Source of the DNA: Burkholderiales bacterium
GTDB lineage: Bacteria; Pseudomonadota; Gammaproteobacteria; Burkholderiales; CAIKXV01
NCBI GenBank assembly: GCA_014379045.1
Contig: JACMMK010000339.1
Location: 1-21,606 of the forward strand
Length of the DNA: 21,606 nucleotides
Direction of reading: 5' to 3'
A program made the translations under genes and the position numbers. This document shows, piece after piece, positions 14,606 through 21,606 of the stretch (its first letter is position 1; every line of letters starts with the position of its first letter). The notes under the pieces are model-generated. The model ran no database searches. It worked only from the letters and a program-made list of their open reading frames with translations, and was not told the DNA's origin.

Positions 14606-15164
14606 ATGACCGCCTTGATATTGCTGGCCCTCGCCCTGTCCATGGATGCCTTCGCCGCAGCGCTGGGCCAGGGCACCATCGCGCATCCGCATTCCAGCGC
14701 GCGAGAGGCGTTGCGCATCGGCGCCGCTTTCGGTCTCGCGCAAGCATCGATGCCGCTGGTGGGTTGGTGGCTGGGCATCGCGTTCGCGTCGATCATTCGA
14801 GACGTCGATCATTGGATCGCCTTCGTCCTGCTCGTCGGTATCGGGACGCGCATGGTCTACCTGGCACTGAGCGCGCATGATGCAGCGCCGAAGATGCCCC
14901 TGTCTGGCCGCGGACTGCTGAGCCTGGCGCTGGCCACCAGCGTGGACGCGGGCGCGGCCGGGGTGACGTTACCCCTTCTCGGTCCCCGGTTCTCGTTGCG
15001 TGCGTGGCTATCGGAGCGACGACATCGTATTGTCGAGCGCGGGTGTGCTGTTGGGGAAAGTCGTGGGCAAGCTGGCAGGTCAGCGCGCAGAGGTGGTCGG
15101 AGGGGTCGTGCTGATGGTCATCGGTACGAAGATCCTCGTCGAACACCTGTTCTTCGGCGCCTGA
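14606..15164 (+). pseudogene. mntP: mntP manganese exporter, broken by two single-base frameshifts
   Basis: The start is clear: AGGAG at 14591-14595, ATG 14606, then the MntP opening TALILLALALSMDAFAAALGQG, and later SLALATSVDAGAAGVTLPLLG. After about 14982 the homology continues one frame over as SPVLVACVAIGATT (14983-15024). From about 15025 it moves to a third frame, as VLSSAGVLLGKVVGKLAGQRAEVVGG and VIGTKILVEHLFFGA, ending at TGA 15162-15164. Each jump is explained by one missing base. Read together, the three pieces make a full-length six-helix MntP of about 187 residues, which exports Mn2+. Without repair the frame runs on as basic nonsense to 15226. Either the gene is dead or the sequence has two indel errors; an in-frame shift mechanism is unlikely twice within 45 bases. 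Confidence 0.85.
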
Positions 15165-15286
15165 GTCAAACGCCGCGCGATCGGATGCTGCCGCTGGTAA
15201 CCATAGCTTTGCGCCACGACCCCTAGCTTCGAAAAGCTCTCGCGTCGCGCAAACGATTCACCCATACGTCCGTCAAAAGCGCGTCG

Positions 15287-15318
15287 GCCGCGCGGGTCGT
15301 TCAACGATCCCGCGCGGC
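15287..15318. terminator. Strong hairpin between convergent mntP and osmC, likely terminator
   Basis: A 10-bp perfect GC-rich stem (15287-15296 with 15309-15318) is extended inward by TCG/CGA with one bulged T, leaving a short TTCAA loop. On the minus strand a TTTT run follows within about 10 bases, so it best fits termination of the OsmC gene. On the plus strand no T-run follows, though it may still block mntP read-through. Confidence 0.6.
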
Positions 15319-15342
15319 TCGCTTGCTGCCTGAAGCGCCTGG

Positions 15343-15903
15343 CTACCTGGACGTGATTCCTTCGATGTGGAACGCTTTGCCGTTCACCTGCACGTGACTT
15401 TCCAGCGGTACCTGCTGGGTAATCAGGCCTTCGGCGAAACAACCCGCCTTGGCATTACGGATCAGGTGCGCCAGCTTGTCCGTGGGCTCGTCACTGTCGA
15501 GACTGAGGTGCGTCGCCACGTTCTCCCAGCGATTGAATACGGTGCCCTTCAGCACCGAGCCGCCGAGATGCTTACGGAAGACGACCCGACAATTCGCGCC
15601 GCTTACCTTCATCTTCATCATGTGCGCGTACCGCGCAACCTGGGTGAGCAGTCAGAATCCGATCGCCATCGCCAGGTAGTTCATCGGCGACGGATATCGG
15701 TTGGTGCCGCCGATGCGTTCGCCCTCGTCCGAGAACACCTCGAACTTCTCGACGGAACCGCGCTTCAACTGCATTTCTCCGACGACGAACTCGGTGTACA
15801 CGTCGTTGCCGTTGGTGATGCCGCTCCCGGGGAGTTCCGGTTTGTCGATCACCCGTTCGCCGGGTATCTCGGAGAGGTCTTCATTGCCCAGTGGTTTATC
15901 CAT
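15343..15903 (-). CDS. OsmC-family peroxidase with TGA-encoded selenocysteine (predicted selenoprotein)
   Basis: One frame of 187 codons is interrupted only by TGA at 15654-15652 (codon 84). Both sides read as one OsmC/Ohr-family protein: GSVEKFEVFSDEGERIGG, TNRYPSPMNYLAMAIGF, [TGA], LLTQVARYAHMMKMKVSG, then SLDSDEPTDKLAHLIRNAKAGCFAEG. OsmC proteins reduce organic hydroperoxides with two conserved cysteines, the first in a G-x-C-x3-T-x3-YA helix. The TGA falls exactly on that first cysteine (IGF-x-LLTQVARYA), and the second is present (Cys155 in AKAGCF). A SECIS-like hairpin begins 12 bases after the TGA. GGAGG lies 7 bases before ATG 15903. I therefore read TGA as selenocysteine, making a 186-residue enzyme. 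The alternative is a nonsense mutation or sequencing error of TGC/TGT. Selenoprotein OsmC-like families have been described from bacterial and metagenomic surveys. Confidence 0.82.
15622..15639 (-). promoter_or_regulatory. Predicted bacterial SECIS element inside the OsmC gene
   Basis: Counting from the base after TGA on the minus strand, bases 13-30 read GUUGCGCGGUACGCGCAC. G16-C19 pairs with G25-C28, U15 with A29 and G13 with C30, leaving U14 bulged and a G-G-U-A-C apical loop (G20-C24 may close it further). This copies the layout of E. coli fdhF SECIS as I recall it: GGUUGC at bases 12-17, a bulged U at 14 and GG at the start of the loop at 19-20, features needed for SelB binding. It would direct UGA 15654-15652 to be read as selenocysteine. 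Confidence 0.72.
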
Positions 15904-16024
15904 CGTCGATCCTCCATGAATAATCAGTTAATCGGTGCGGACCTGCGCACCCAGATGCGCTCGCGTATTTAGCCATATCGGTCGCGGGAACTGAAGCTGC
16001 CGGTGGGGCGAGGCAATCGATGGC

Positions 16025-17020
16025 TCATTCAGGCGCGATGCCGCTCTTCTGCACGACTGAGGCCCAGCGAGTCTGTTCGACCCTGATGTACTGGGCGAAC
16101 TTGAGCGCGGTGCCGCCGACGGGTTCGGCCCCTTGCGCGGCAAGTGCGGCTCTGACCTCGACCGCCGACAGCGCTTCGTTGAACGCCCGGTTCTGTTCAG
16201 ACACTATCGTATCGGGCGTTCCGGCAGGGGTGAGGATGCCGAACCATTGGACGGCTTCATAGCCTGGAAGAAGTTCGGCGATCGTCGGCACATTCGGAAT
16301 CGCCGAGGAACGCTTCGTCGTGGTCACCGCCAAAGCACGCAACCTGCCGGCCTGGATCTGTCCGACGACCGTCGGCAGACTCGGAAGCATCATGGGTACA
16401 TGTCCGCTGATCACGTCGATGGTTGCGGGGCCGCTGCCCTTGTAGGGTACGTGCACCAGATCCAGCCCAGCCATGCCTCGCAGCAACTCCATCGACAGAT
16501 GCGGTGAACTACCGATCCCGGCCGACGCGTAGGTGAGCTGCCCGGGCCGACTGCGCACCAACGCGAGCAGTTCCTTGAGCCCGCGCGCCGGCATCGACGG
16601 GTGGACCACCAGAACATTCGGCACCGAGGCAACGTGCACGACCGGTGTGAAGTCGCGGACCGTGTCGTACGACAACTTTCGAACGAGGCTCGGCGTGATC
16701 GCGAACCCGGACGACACCATCACTATCGTGTAGCCATCAGGCGCCGACCGCGCAGCGATTTCTACGCCCACGATGCTGGCTGCGCCGGGCCTGTTGTCGA
16801 CGATCACCGGGTGCCCCCAGATTTCCCCAACCTTCGGCGCCACGATTCGAGCCATCACGTCGGTGCCGCCGCCGGTGCCTGAGGGAACGATCATCCGAAC
16901 GACGCGTACCGGGTAACCCGCGCTGCTTGCCGTGCCAGACGCGATCAGCACGGCGGTGCAGAGCGCAGCAACAAGACACCGACGCGCGCGAGTCGGTTCG
17001 CTCGAGATCCGAATGTGCAC
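16025..17020 (-). CDS. Bug-family (TTT) periplasmic solute-binding receptor 2
   Basis: The 331-residue product starts with a signal peptide (about 1-34, CLVAALCTAVLIASGTASSAG). It has the Bug signatures YPVRVVRMIVPSGTGGGTDVMAR, VIVDNRPGAASIVGVE, SAPDGYTIVMVSSG, RPGQLTYASAGIGSSPHLS, LVHVPYKGSGPATIDVISG and the terminal QTRWASVVQKSGI. The start is GTG at 17020, chosen because AGGAGG lies 6 bases before it and the signal peptide follows directly; the frame stays open upstream only as arginine-rich nonsense that overlaps the tRNA-like sequence. The promoter must lie in or next to that tRNA-like sequence. The ligand cannot be inferred. Confidence 0.93.
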   Translation of the reverse strand: MHIRISSEPTRARRCLVAALCTAVLIASGTASSAGYPVRVVRMIVPSGTGGGTDVMARIVAPKVGEIWGHPVIVDNRPGAASIVGVEIAARSAPDGYTIVMVSSGFAITPSLVRKLSYDTVRDFTPVVHVASVPNVLVVHPSMPARGLKELLALVRSRPGQLTYASAGIGSSPHLSMELLRGMAGLDLVHVPYKGSGPATIDVISGHVPMMLPSLPTVVGQIQAGRLRALAVTTTKRSSAIPNVPTIAELLPGYEAVQWFGILTPAGTPDTIVSEQNRAFNEALSAVEVRAALAAQGAEPVGGTALKFAQYIRVEQTRWASVVQKSGIAPE

Positions 17021-17091
17021 AGCCGTCCTCCTGCGTTGCCGTCGCCGTCGCCGGTCTCGCCGGCGCTTCTGGCTGGGTGTCTCTCTTCCGG

Positions 17092-17163
17092 TGGGCGGGT
17101 ACCGGGTTCGAACCAGTTGCCCTGCCGTGTGAACGCGGGGCTCTACCGCTGAACCAACCGCCG
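17092..17163 (-). pseudogene. Degenerate tRNA-Val(CAC)-like sequence
   Basis: Read on the minus strand, the sequence keeps a D-arm (TTCAGCGGTAGAGC), the seven-base anticodon loop TTCACAC and a T-arm (ACTGGTTCGAACCCGGT). It aligns along its length with the intact tRNA-Val at the right edge of the window. It is damaged: the anticodon stem has two mismatches (CCGCG against GGCAG), the variable region is shorter, the acceptor 3' side has an extra C, and CCG replaces CCA. It is probably a dead duplicate or the remnant of an insertion site rather than a working tRNA. Confidence 0.7.
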
Positions 17164-17532
17164 GTACCGTTCGCGCCGCAACTTGAACATGCGATGCGCC
17201 GTAGGGTCTATGCGCATGCCGGAGTGCATCATGCCTGAACCTTCGGATGCAGGCAGATCGTAGCGGTGAACGGGGTGTGTCGACCCATTCAGGTGTCAAC
17301 CATCTGTTCTACTTCTTGCCAGCGGGCCGCGGCGCCGGCTCGACCGAAACCGCAGCAGCTTCGATGTACGTGGCTTCGACAATAAAGCCGCAAAAACATG
17401 CGGTAAGGAGTTGGTCTTTAGGCTAGGCTTGGCTCACCTTTAGTCCGGGGCAGCCCTCCGGTAGGCACTCCACTTCACTTCGCCGCAAACGTCTTAAGGC
17501 GCGGCCCCACATTGACTACTTTGGCCCACCGC
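17164..17532. other. Intergenic stretch, no gene recognised
   Basis: No convincing gene is seen. On the minus strand, 17309-17422 stays open for 37 codons and ends in an alanine/proline-rich tail and lysines (APRPAGKK then TAG). It has no start codon or ribosome-binding site and could be the 3' remnant of a lost gene. A small hairpin (CCGCA/TGCGG) sits near 17388-17403. The region presumably holds the promoter of the third Bug receptor. Confidence 0.4.
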
Positions 17533-18528
17533 ATGCGCATGAAGAGTGAAGCTGTGTCCGCGTGCCTGATCCGCGTGGCAACATGGGTTCTAATTGCAAC
17601 CTGCGCGTCAGCTTCGCTCGCCGACGAGCGGACTTACCCCCACAAACCCATTCGGTGGATCGTTCCCTATCCGTCGGGCACTGCAAGCGATATCGTCGCG
17701 CGTGCATTTGCCGTCAAGCTTCAGGAGCAGTGGCGTCAACCCGTCATCGTGGACAACCGTCCGGGTGCGGCGACTAACCTCGGCAGCGAGTTGGTGCTCA
17801 AGGCGCCTGCGGACGGGTACACGTTGCTGCTGTCCAGCGGTACCAGCGTTACCAATGCCGCTTTGTTCGACCGGCTCGCGTACGACCCTGCACGTGACTT
17901 CATTCCAGTTTCTTTGCTGGTGCGCTCTGTATTGGCGATCTTTGTTCCCGCACAGTCGGCTTTCAGGACCTTCGGCGACGCTGTGTCCTACGCGCGAAGC
18001 CACCCGGGACAGCTCGCCTACGGCGTGCCGGGAATCGGGTCGATACCACACCTGGCGGCCCAGCAACTCATGGATATCAGCAAGGTATCGCTCGTTTCCG
18101 TTCCGTACGTCGGAAGCCCACGGCTCGCGACAGATCTTGCGGGCGGTCATTTGCCGCTAGCGATCGGAAATCTGTTCGTGCACATACAGCAGGTCCGAAC
18201 TGGACAGGTCCGTGTCCTGCTGGTGCTCGGCCAGACGCGCGAACCGGCGTTGCCGGAAGTTCCGTCCGTCGCGGAGATCGGTCTGTCGGAACTCGCCACC
18301 GACGGATTTGTCGGTGTGTCCGTCGCGGCCGCAACGCCGCGCGACATCGTGCAGAAACTGGCCGCGGAATTGCAACGGATCGGCAAATTGCCCGATGTCA
18401 TTCGGCAACTCGAGCAGCCGGGTACACGTATCGTTGCCAGCTCACCCAACCACTACGGGCGCTTGCTGGAAACAGAAGCTGCACGATGGAAGAAAGTGAT
18501 TCGCGAACACAACATTCGCGTCAATTGA
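17533..18528 (+). CDS. Bug-family (TTT) periplasmic solute-binding receptor 3, next to a two-component system
   Basis: The 331-residue product has an N-terminal signal peptide (to about ASLADE) and the Bug pattern: YPHKPIRWIVPYPSGTASDIVAR, PVIVDNRPGAATNLGSE, APADGYTLLLSSG, HPGQLAYGVPGIGSIPHLA, EVPSVAEIG and EAARWKKVIREHNI. Bug receptors feed tripartite carboxylate transporters, and some instead present the ligand to a sensor kinase. The start is uncertain: ATG 17533 or 17539 (or TTG 17512) all give a usable signal peptide and none has a strong ribosome-binding site. The kinase gene begins 47 bases downstream, so uptake and sensing could be linked, though that kinase has no periplasmic domain. 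Confidence 0.92.
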   Translation: MRMKSEAVSACLIRVATWVLIATCASASLADERTYPHKPIRWIVPYPSGTASDIVARAFAVKLQEQWRQPVIVDNRPGAATNLGSELVLKAPADGYTLLLSSGTSVTNAALFDRLAYDPARDFIPVSLLVRSVLAIFVPAQSAFRTFGDAVSYARSHPGQLAYGVPGIGSIPHLAAQQLMDISKVSLVSVPYVGSPRLATDLAGGHLPLAIGNLFVHIQQVRTGQVRVLLVLGQTREPALPEVPSVAEIGLSELATDGFVGVSVAAATPRDIVQKLAAELQRIGKLPDVIRQLEQPGTRIVASSPNHYGRLLETEAARWKKVIREHNIRVN

Positions 18529-18575
18529 CGCAAACGGCTTGCAAGGTCACGCGCAATGTCCGCACGAGCTAATCG

Positions 18576-20387
18576 ATGAACACATCGTTGCCCGCTGAGT
18601 CGGCGGTCTCGATACAAGCGCGCCGCATGCCGAGCGTGGCGATGCCCTCGTTGCAGGATCTGTTGCGTTTCGAACGGGTGCTTGCCGATTTATCGGCGCA
18701 GTTCATCACTCTGGCTCCGGACCGGGTAGAAGGCGAGATCGAGGTTGCTTTGCGTGCGATCGTCGAGGTCCTGGACCTGGATCGATGCACCATTTCGCGC
18801 TTTCGAGCGGACGACGGCACATACGGCCACTCATACTCGTGGGTAAGGCCTGGCTTGTCGCCAGCGTCGGTCGGTGATCTGACGCAGAAGTATCCATGGG
18901 TGATCGCGCGCATTTTGTCGGGTGATGGCGTCGTTGTTTCTTCGCTCGACGAACTGCCTGCTGAAGCGCATGTCGATCGAGCGTCGTTTCAGCGAACGTG
19001 CGTGCGCTCCCACGTATCTGTGCCGCTCAACGTCGGCGGACATGTAGACGGTGCGCTGAGTTTTGCGACGATCCGCCACGAGCATGCGTGGCCAGCAGAT
19101 TTGCTGGTGCGGTTGCGGCTCGTTGCGGAAATCTTCGGAAACGCGCTTGCGCGCAAGGGTACTCAGGAGAAGCTCGAGGAGCTGCTTGGATTCGAGCGAC
19201 TGCTGGCCGATATCGCGGCGACGCTTGTCCCGCTGACCACGGGGGCGGTCGATGACGCGATCGTGCTTGGATTAAAGCGTCTTGCGGCGTTTTTCGACCT
19301 GGATCGCACGACGCTGTGGGCACTGGAGTTCGACGACGCGGGGCTTCGCCCGACCCACTGCTGGAGCGCGGACGCGACCCGTGAGCTGCCCAACTTGAAC
19401 GCGGTCACCATGCCTTGGATGTTCGCAACGATCCGAGCCAATGAGCACGTGCGCATCGGGCGCGTTGACGCGCTTCCGATCGAGGCCGAGACCGAAAAGG
19501 TCACCTTGATGGCCCTTGGCACGCGCTCGGTGCTGATGGTCCCACTAAGCGTGGGTGGCGCGGTCATCGGCGCGCTTTCTCTTGCGACGATTCGCCGCGT
19601 GCGTGATTGGCCGCAAGAGTTCGTCCCCCGGATACGGCTGGTCGGGGAAGTTCTCGCCGCTGCGGTGAGAGCAGAACACGATCGTGCGGCACTGACGCAC
19701 ATGACGCGAGTTTCGGTGCTGGGCCAGCTTTCTGCTTCGATTGCACATCAGCTCAATCAGCCTTTGACCGCCATCTTGACGAACGCGGAAACGGCGCAAC
19801 GAATGCTTGCGCGCGATCCCGTAGACATGACAGAGCTGCGCGACATCTGCGACGACATCGTCAGTGAGAACCACCGCGCCGCTGAAGTCATCGTTCGATT
19901 GCGCGCATTGTTCAAACGAAACGAGCTACGGGTACAGAGGGTAGGTTTGAATGAGCTGATTCGCGAGACGATCGATCTGCTTCGCACCGAGCTTGTGCTG
20001 CAACAGGTGAAGCTCACTACGGCGTTGGCCCCCGCGTTGCCCGATGTGAACGGCGATCGCGTCCAGTTGCAGCAGGTCCTTCTGAATCTGATCGTCAATG
20101 CTGCGGAGGCGCTGAACGCGAATGTCGGAAAGCAACGCTTGCTCTGCGTGCACACCGAAGCCACGGACGCCGGTGCGAGAGTCTGCGTTATCGACAACGG
20201 CCCCGGCATTGACGAGGGGAAGCTGAAGCACGTGTTCGATCCGTTTTGGAGCACGAAGCCCGGAGGGATGGGGATCGGCCTCGCGATATGCCGTTCGATC
20301 CTCGTCGCGCATGGGGGTGGGTTGACTGCCGCGAACAACGTGGGTGGTGGCGCCAGCTTCTGCGCGATGCTACCCGCACGCAGTTGA
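18576..20387 (+). CDS. Soluble sensor histidine kinase with two GAF domains
   Basis: The 603-residue protein has no membrane helix. It holds two repeated GAF domains (about 40-195 and 210-370, each opening with a FERxLADxxA helix and with VPLNVGGHVDGALSFATIR or VPLSVGGAVIGALSLATIR near the end). A HisKA helix pair carries the phospho-acceptor His391 in SIAHQLNQPLTAIL, and the HATPase domain has an N-box around Asn508 (NLIVNAAEAL), a G1 box DNGPGID at 540, an F-box FDPFWSTK and a G2 box GGMGIGLAICRS. This resembles FixL/TodS-like kinases that pair with FixJ-type regulators. The GAF domains may bind a small cytosolic ligand, heme or a nucleotide; no ligand residues are diagnostic by eye. The stop is immediately followed by the regulator's ATG. 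Confidence 0.93.
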   Translation: MNTSLPAESAVSIQARRMPSVAMPSLQDLLRFERVLADLSAQFITLAPDRVEGEIEVALRAIVEVLDLDRCTISRFRADDGTYGHSYSWVRPGLSPASVGDLTQKYPWVIARILSGDGVVVSSLDELPAEAHVDRASFQRTCVRSHVSVPLNVGGHVDGALSFATIRHEHAWPADLLVRLRLVAEIFGNALARKGTQEKLEELLGFERLLADIAATLVPLTTGAVDDAIVLGLKRLAAFFDLDRTTLWALEFDDAGLRPTHCWSADATRELPNLNAVTMPWMFATIRANEHVRIGRVDALPIEAETEKVTLMALGTRSVLMVPLSVGGAVIGALSLATIRRVRDWPQEFVPRIRLVGEVLAAAVRAEHDRAALTHMTRVSVLGQLSASIAHQLNQPLTAILTNAETAQRMLARDPVDMTELRDICDDIVSENHRAAEVIVRLRALFKRNELRVQRVGLNELIRETIDLLRTELVLQQVKLTTALAPALPDVNGDRVQLQQVLLNLIVNAAEALNANVGKQRLLCVHTEATDAGARVCVIDNGPGIDEGKLKHVFDPFWSTKPGGMGIGLAICRSILVAHGGGLTAANNVGGGASFCAMLPARS

Positions 20388-21035
20388 ATGGATACCGGTG
20401 CGAATGAGCCCACGGTGTTCTTGATCGATGATGACCCGTCGGTGCTGAAGTCACTCACACGCTTGTTGCGTTCGGAACACTTGAGGGTGGAGGCTTTCGC
20501 GTCGGCAGAAGCCTTTTTGGCTGAATGCAAGTTCAGCGCACCCGGCTGTCTGGTGCTTGACCTCAATTTGCCGGGCCTCGATGGCCTCGCACTGCAGCGG
20601 CGTTTGCGCGACGCGGGGTCGCAGTTGCCGATCGTCTTTCTGACCGGGGAAGGCGACATTCCGATCACCGTGCGTGCCTTACAGGCCGGCGCGGTCGATT
20701 TTCTGACCAAGCCGGTGACGGCGACGGCACTGCTCGCCGCCGTCAAAACCGGCATCGAACGTGATACGGCGACACGTCTCGCCACATTGGCAGCGGGCGA
20801 TCTGCAGCAACGATTTTCTCGCCTCACGGATCGCGAGCGCGAGGTTCTCTACGCGGTAGCTGCCGGCAAGCTCAATAAGCAGATTGCGGCTGACCTAGGA
20901 ATTGCGGAACAGACGGTGAAGTTTCATCGCGCGCGCATCATGGAGCGCACGAATGCGAAGACCACTGCCGAGCTGATGGCGATGGCCGCGACGCTCGGAG
21001 TCAGTCCTCATCAATCTGCATCGCGCCGCGACTGA
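20388..21035 (+). CDS. FixJ/NarL-type response regulator (receiver plus LuxR-type HTH)
   Basis: Residues 8-125 of the 215-residue protein form a receiver domain: acidic pair FLIDDD, phospho-acceptor Asp58 in CLVLDLNLPGLDG, switch Thr in VFLTGEGD, and conserved Lys in LTKPV. Residues about 145-205 form a LuxR-type DNA-binding helix-turn-helix: SRLTDREREVLYAVAAGKLNKQIAADLGIAEQTVKFHRARIM. The domain order and the GDIPITVRALQAGAVDFLTKP stretch are typical of FixJ/TodT regulators. It should be phosphorylated by the adjacent kinase, whose stop codon abuts its ATG, and then activate transcription, plausibly of the neighbouring Bug gene or an uptake or catabolic operon outside the window. Confidence 0.94.
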   Translation: MDTGANEPTVFLIDDDPSVLKSLTRLLRSEHLRVEAFASAEAFLAECKFSAPGCLVLDLNLPGLDGLALQRRLRDAGSQLPIVFLTGEGDIPITVRALQAGAVDFLTKPVTATALLAAVKTGIERDTATRLATLAAGDLQQRFSRLTDREREVLYAVAAGKLNKQIAADLGIAEQTVKFHRARIMERTNAKTTAELMAMAATLGVSPHQSASRRD

Positions 21036-21081
21036 ACCAAAGTGCAGTGTCGCTGATGCGGCCCAGGCGCTAGACTTAAGG

Positions 21082-21456
21082 GTGACCTCCGCCTTCCGAA
21101 TTGCCGTGGTCGATGACGAAGCGCCGGTGCGCACCGCACTGGGGCGTCTGTTGCGATCGGCCCACTACGACGTCGCCTCGTTTGCATCAGGCGAAGAGTT
21201 CCTCGCGGCGTTCGAACAGGAGCCGCCCCATTGCGTGATTCTAGACATCCACATGCCCGGCTTATCCGGTCTCGATGTCCAGTTGCAGCTTCGTGCTCGC
21301 CATAACCCGGTTCCGATCGTGTTCATCAGCGCAAGTGATGACATATCGGTCGGCGTCGCAGTTGTCCAGGGGGGCGGGCAATTGCTGCTCAGGAAACCTT
21401 TTTCAAGCAGCGATTTGCTTGAAGCGGTCGACGCCGCCGTTCATAGCACGCCCTAG
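21082..21456 (+). CDS. Stand-alone receiver-domain protein
   Basis: The 124-residue protein is a single CheY-like receiver: acidic pair VVDDE, Asp55 in CVILDIHMPGLSG, switch Ser in VFISASDD and Lys in LRKPF. It has no output domain. It starts with GTG at 21082; TAAGG stands just before, a weak ribosome-binding site. The stretch VAVVQGGGQLLLRKPF is slightly unusual where most receivers have 'AGAxDFLxKP'. Being 46 bases after the FixJ-type regulator, it probably acts as a phosphate sink, a competitor or a second target of the double-GAF kinase. Confidence 0.9.
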   Translation: MTSAFRIAVVDDEAPVRTALGRLLRSAHYDVASFASGEEFLAAFEQEPPHCVILDIHMPGLSGLDVQLQLRARHNPVPIVFISASDDISVGVAVVQGGGQLLLRKPFSSSDLLEAVDAAVHSTP

Positions 21457-21537
21457 GGAGGATGGGCCTCGCTGGGCTCGAACTCGCCAGGCAGGTCACT
21501 GGGGAGCTTTTGTCTTCGCAGCATGCGCAAATGCCGC

Positions 21538-21606
21538 TGGTGGGCGGTACTGGGATCGAACCAGTGGCCCCTGCCGTGTGAAGGCAGTGCTCTACCGCTG
21601 AGCTAA
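21538..21606 (-). tRNA. tRNA-Val (anticodon CAC), 5' end cut by window edge
   Basis: Read on the minus strand from the edge: TAGCTCAGCGGTAGAGC (D-arm), CTGCC-TTCACAC-GGCAG (anticodon arm with CAC), ACTGG-TTCGATC-CCAGT (T-arm), then the ACCGCCC acceptor strand, discriminator A and encoded CCA (21540-21538). All three complete arms pair perfectly. About six bases of the 5' acceptor strand lie outside the window. Confidence 0.93.

Noticed and set aside
15343..15621. Separate small gene starting at ATG 15621
   Set aside because: It is the second half of the OsmC frame after the TGA; it has no ribosome-binding site of its own and is only part of a domain.
16025..17299. Longer form of the second Bug protein starting near 17299
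   Set aside because: The extra N-terminus is arginine-rich, overlaps the tRNA-like sequence and lies before a good GTG start with AGGAGG and a signal peptide.
21457..21530. T-arm-like stretch before the tRNA-Val (GAGTTCGAGCCCAGC on the minus strand)
   Set aside because: The stem pairs poorly around a seven-base loop and there is no D-arm or anticodon arm. It may be a chance or decayed fragment, not a tRNA.
1..21606. CRISPR arrays, insertion sequences, phage genes
   Set aside because: No regularly spaced repeats, transposase, integrase or phage structural genes were seen on either strand.

Overview
The window is GC-rich, densely coding DNA, most consistent with a betaproteobacterium of the Burkholderiales. 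The main evidence is three Bug-type (tripartite tricarboxylate transporter family) periplasmic binding proteins with no transporter subunits beside them, a DUF4870-like membrane protein of a type I associate with that group, and a Betaproteobacteria-like tRNA-Val(CAC). This assignment is inference; there is no rRNA or marker gene to settle it.

Layout. Positions 1-3666 (+) hold a compact catabolic operon: an amidase cut by the window edge, a VOC/glyoxalase-fold protein, a PuuE-like deacetylase/allantoinase-family hydrolase, and an Asp/Glu/hydantoin-racemase-fold protein that lacks both usual catalytic cysteines. Positions 3782-5728 hold a small membrane protein, a lipoprotein and a glutathione S-transferase. 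Positions 5821-8990 pair a cytosolic glycosidase-like protein with a Bug receptor 11 bases downstream.

Positions 9227-13425 (+) form a tight cluster: a viperin-like radical SAM enzyme, a TIR-FGE (formylglycine-generating-enzyme fold) fusion, a 94-residue orphan, a NUDIX hydrolase, and a fusion of a deoxyribosyltransferase-like domain to a macro domain. Four of the five proteins belong to families that make, cut, bind or sense NAD+/ADP-ribose/nucleotides, so I propose a nucleotide-based conflict or stress-signalling system. No standard defence system I know has exactly this set.

Positions 13495-16024 contain a CorA transporter (-), a manganese exporter mntP broken by two single-base frameshifts (+), and an OsmC-family gene (-). 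The OsmC gene has an in-frame TGA exactly where the peroxidatic cysteine should be, followed by a hairpin that closely resembles a bacterial SECIS element. I read it as a selenoprotein that ordinary gene callers would split in two.

Positions 16025-21606 carry a second Bug receptor (-), a degenerate tRNA-Val-like sequence, a third Bug receptor, a soluble double-GAF histidine kinase, a FixJ-type response regulator, a stand-alone receiver, and, at the right edge, a real tRNA-Val(CAC) (-). The two tRNA-Val sequences bracket about 4.4 kb and could mark an old insertion or duplication.
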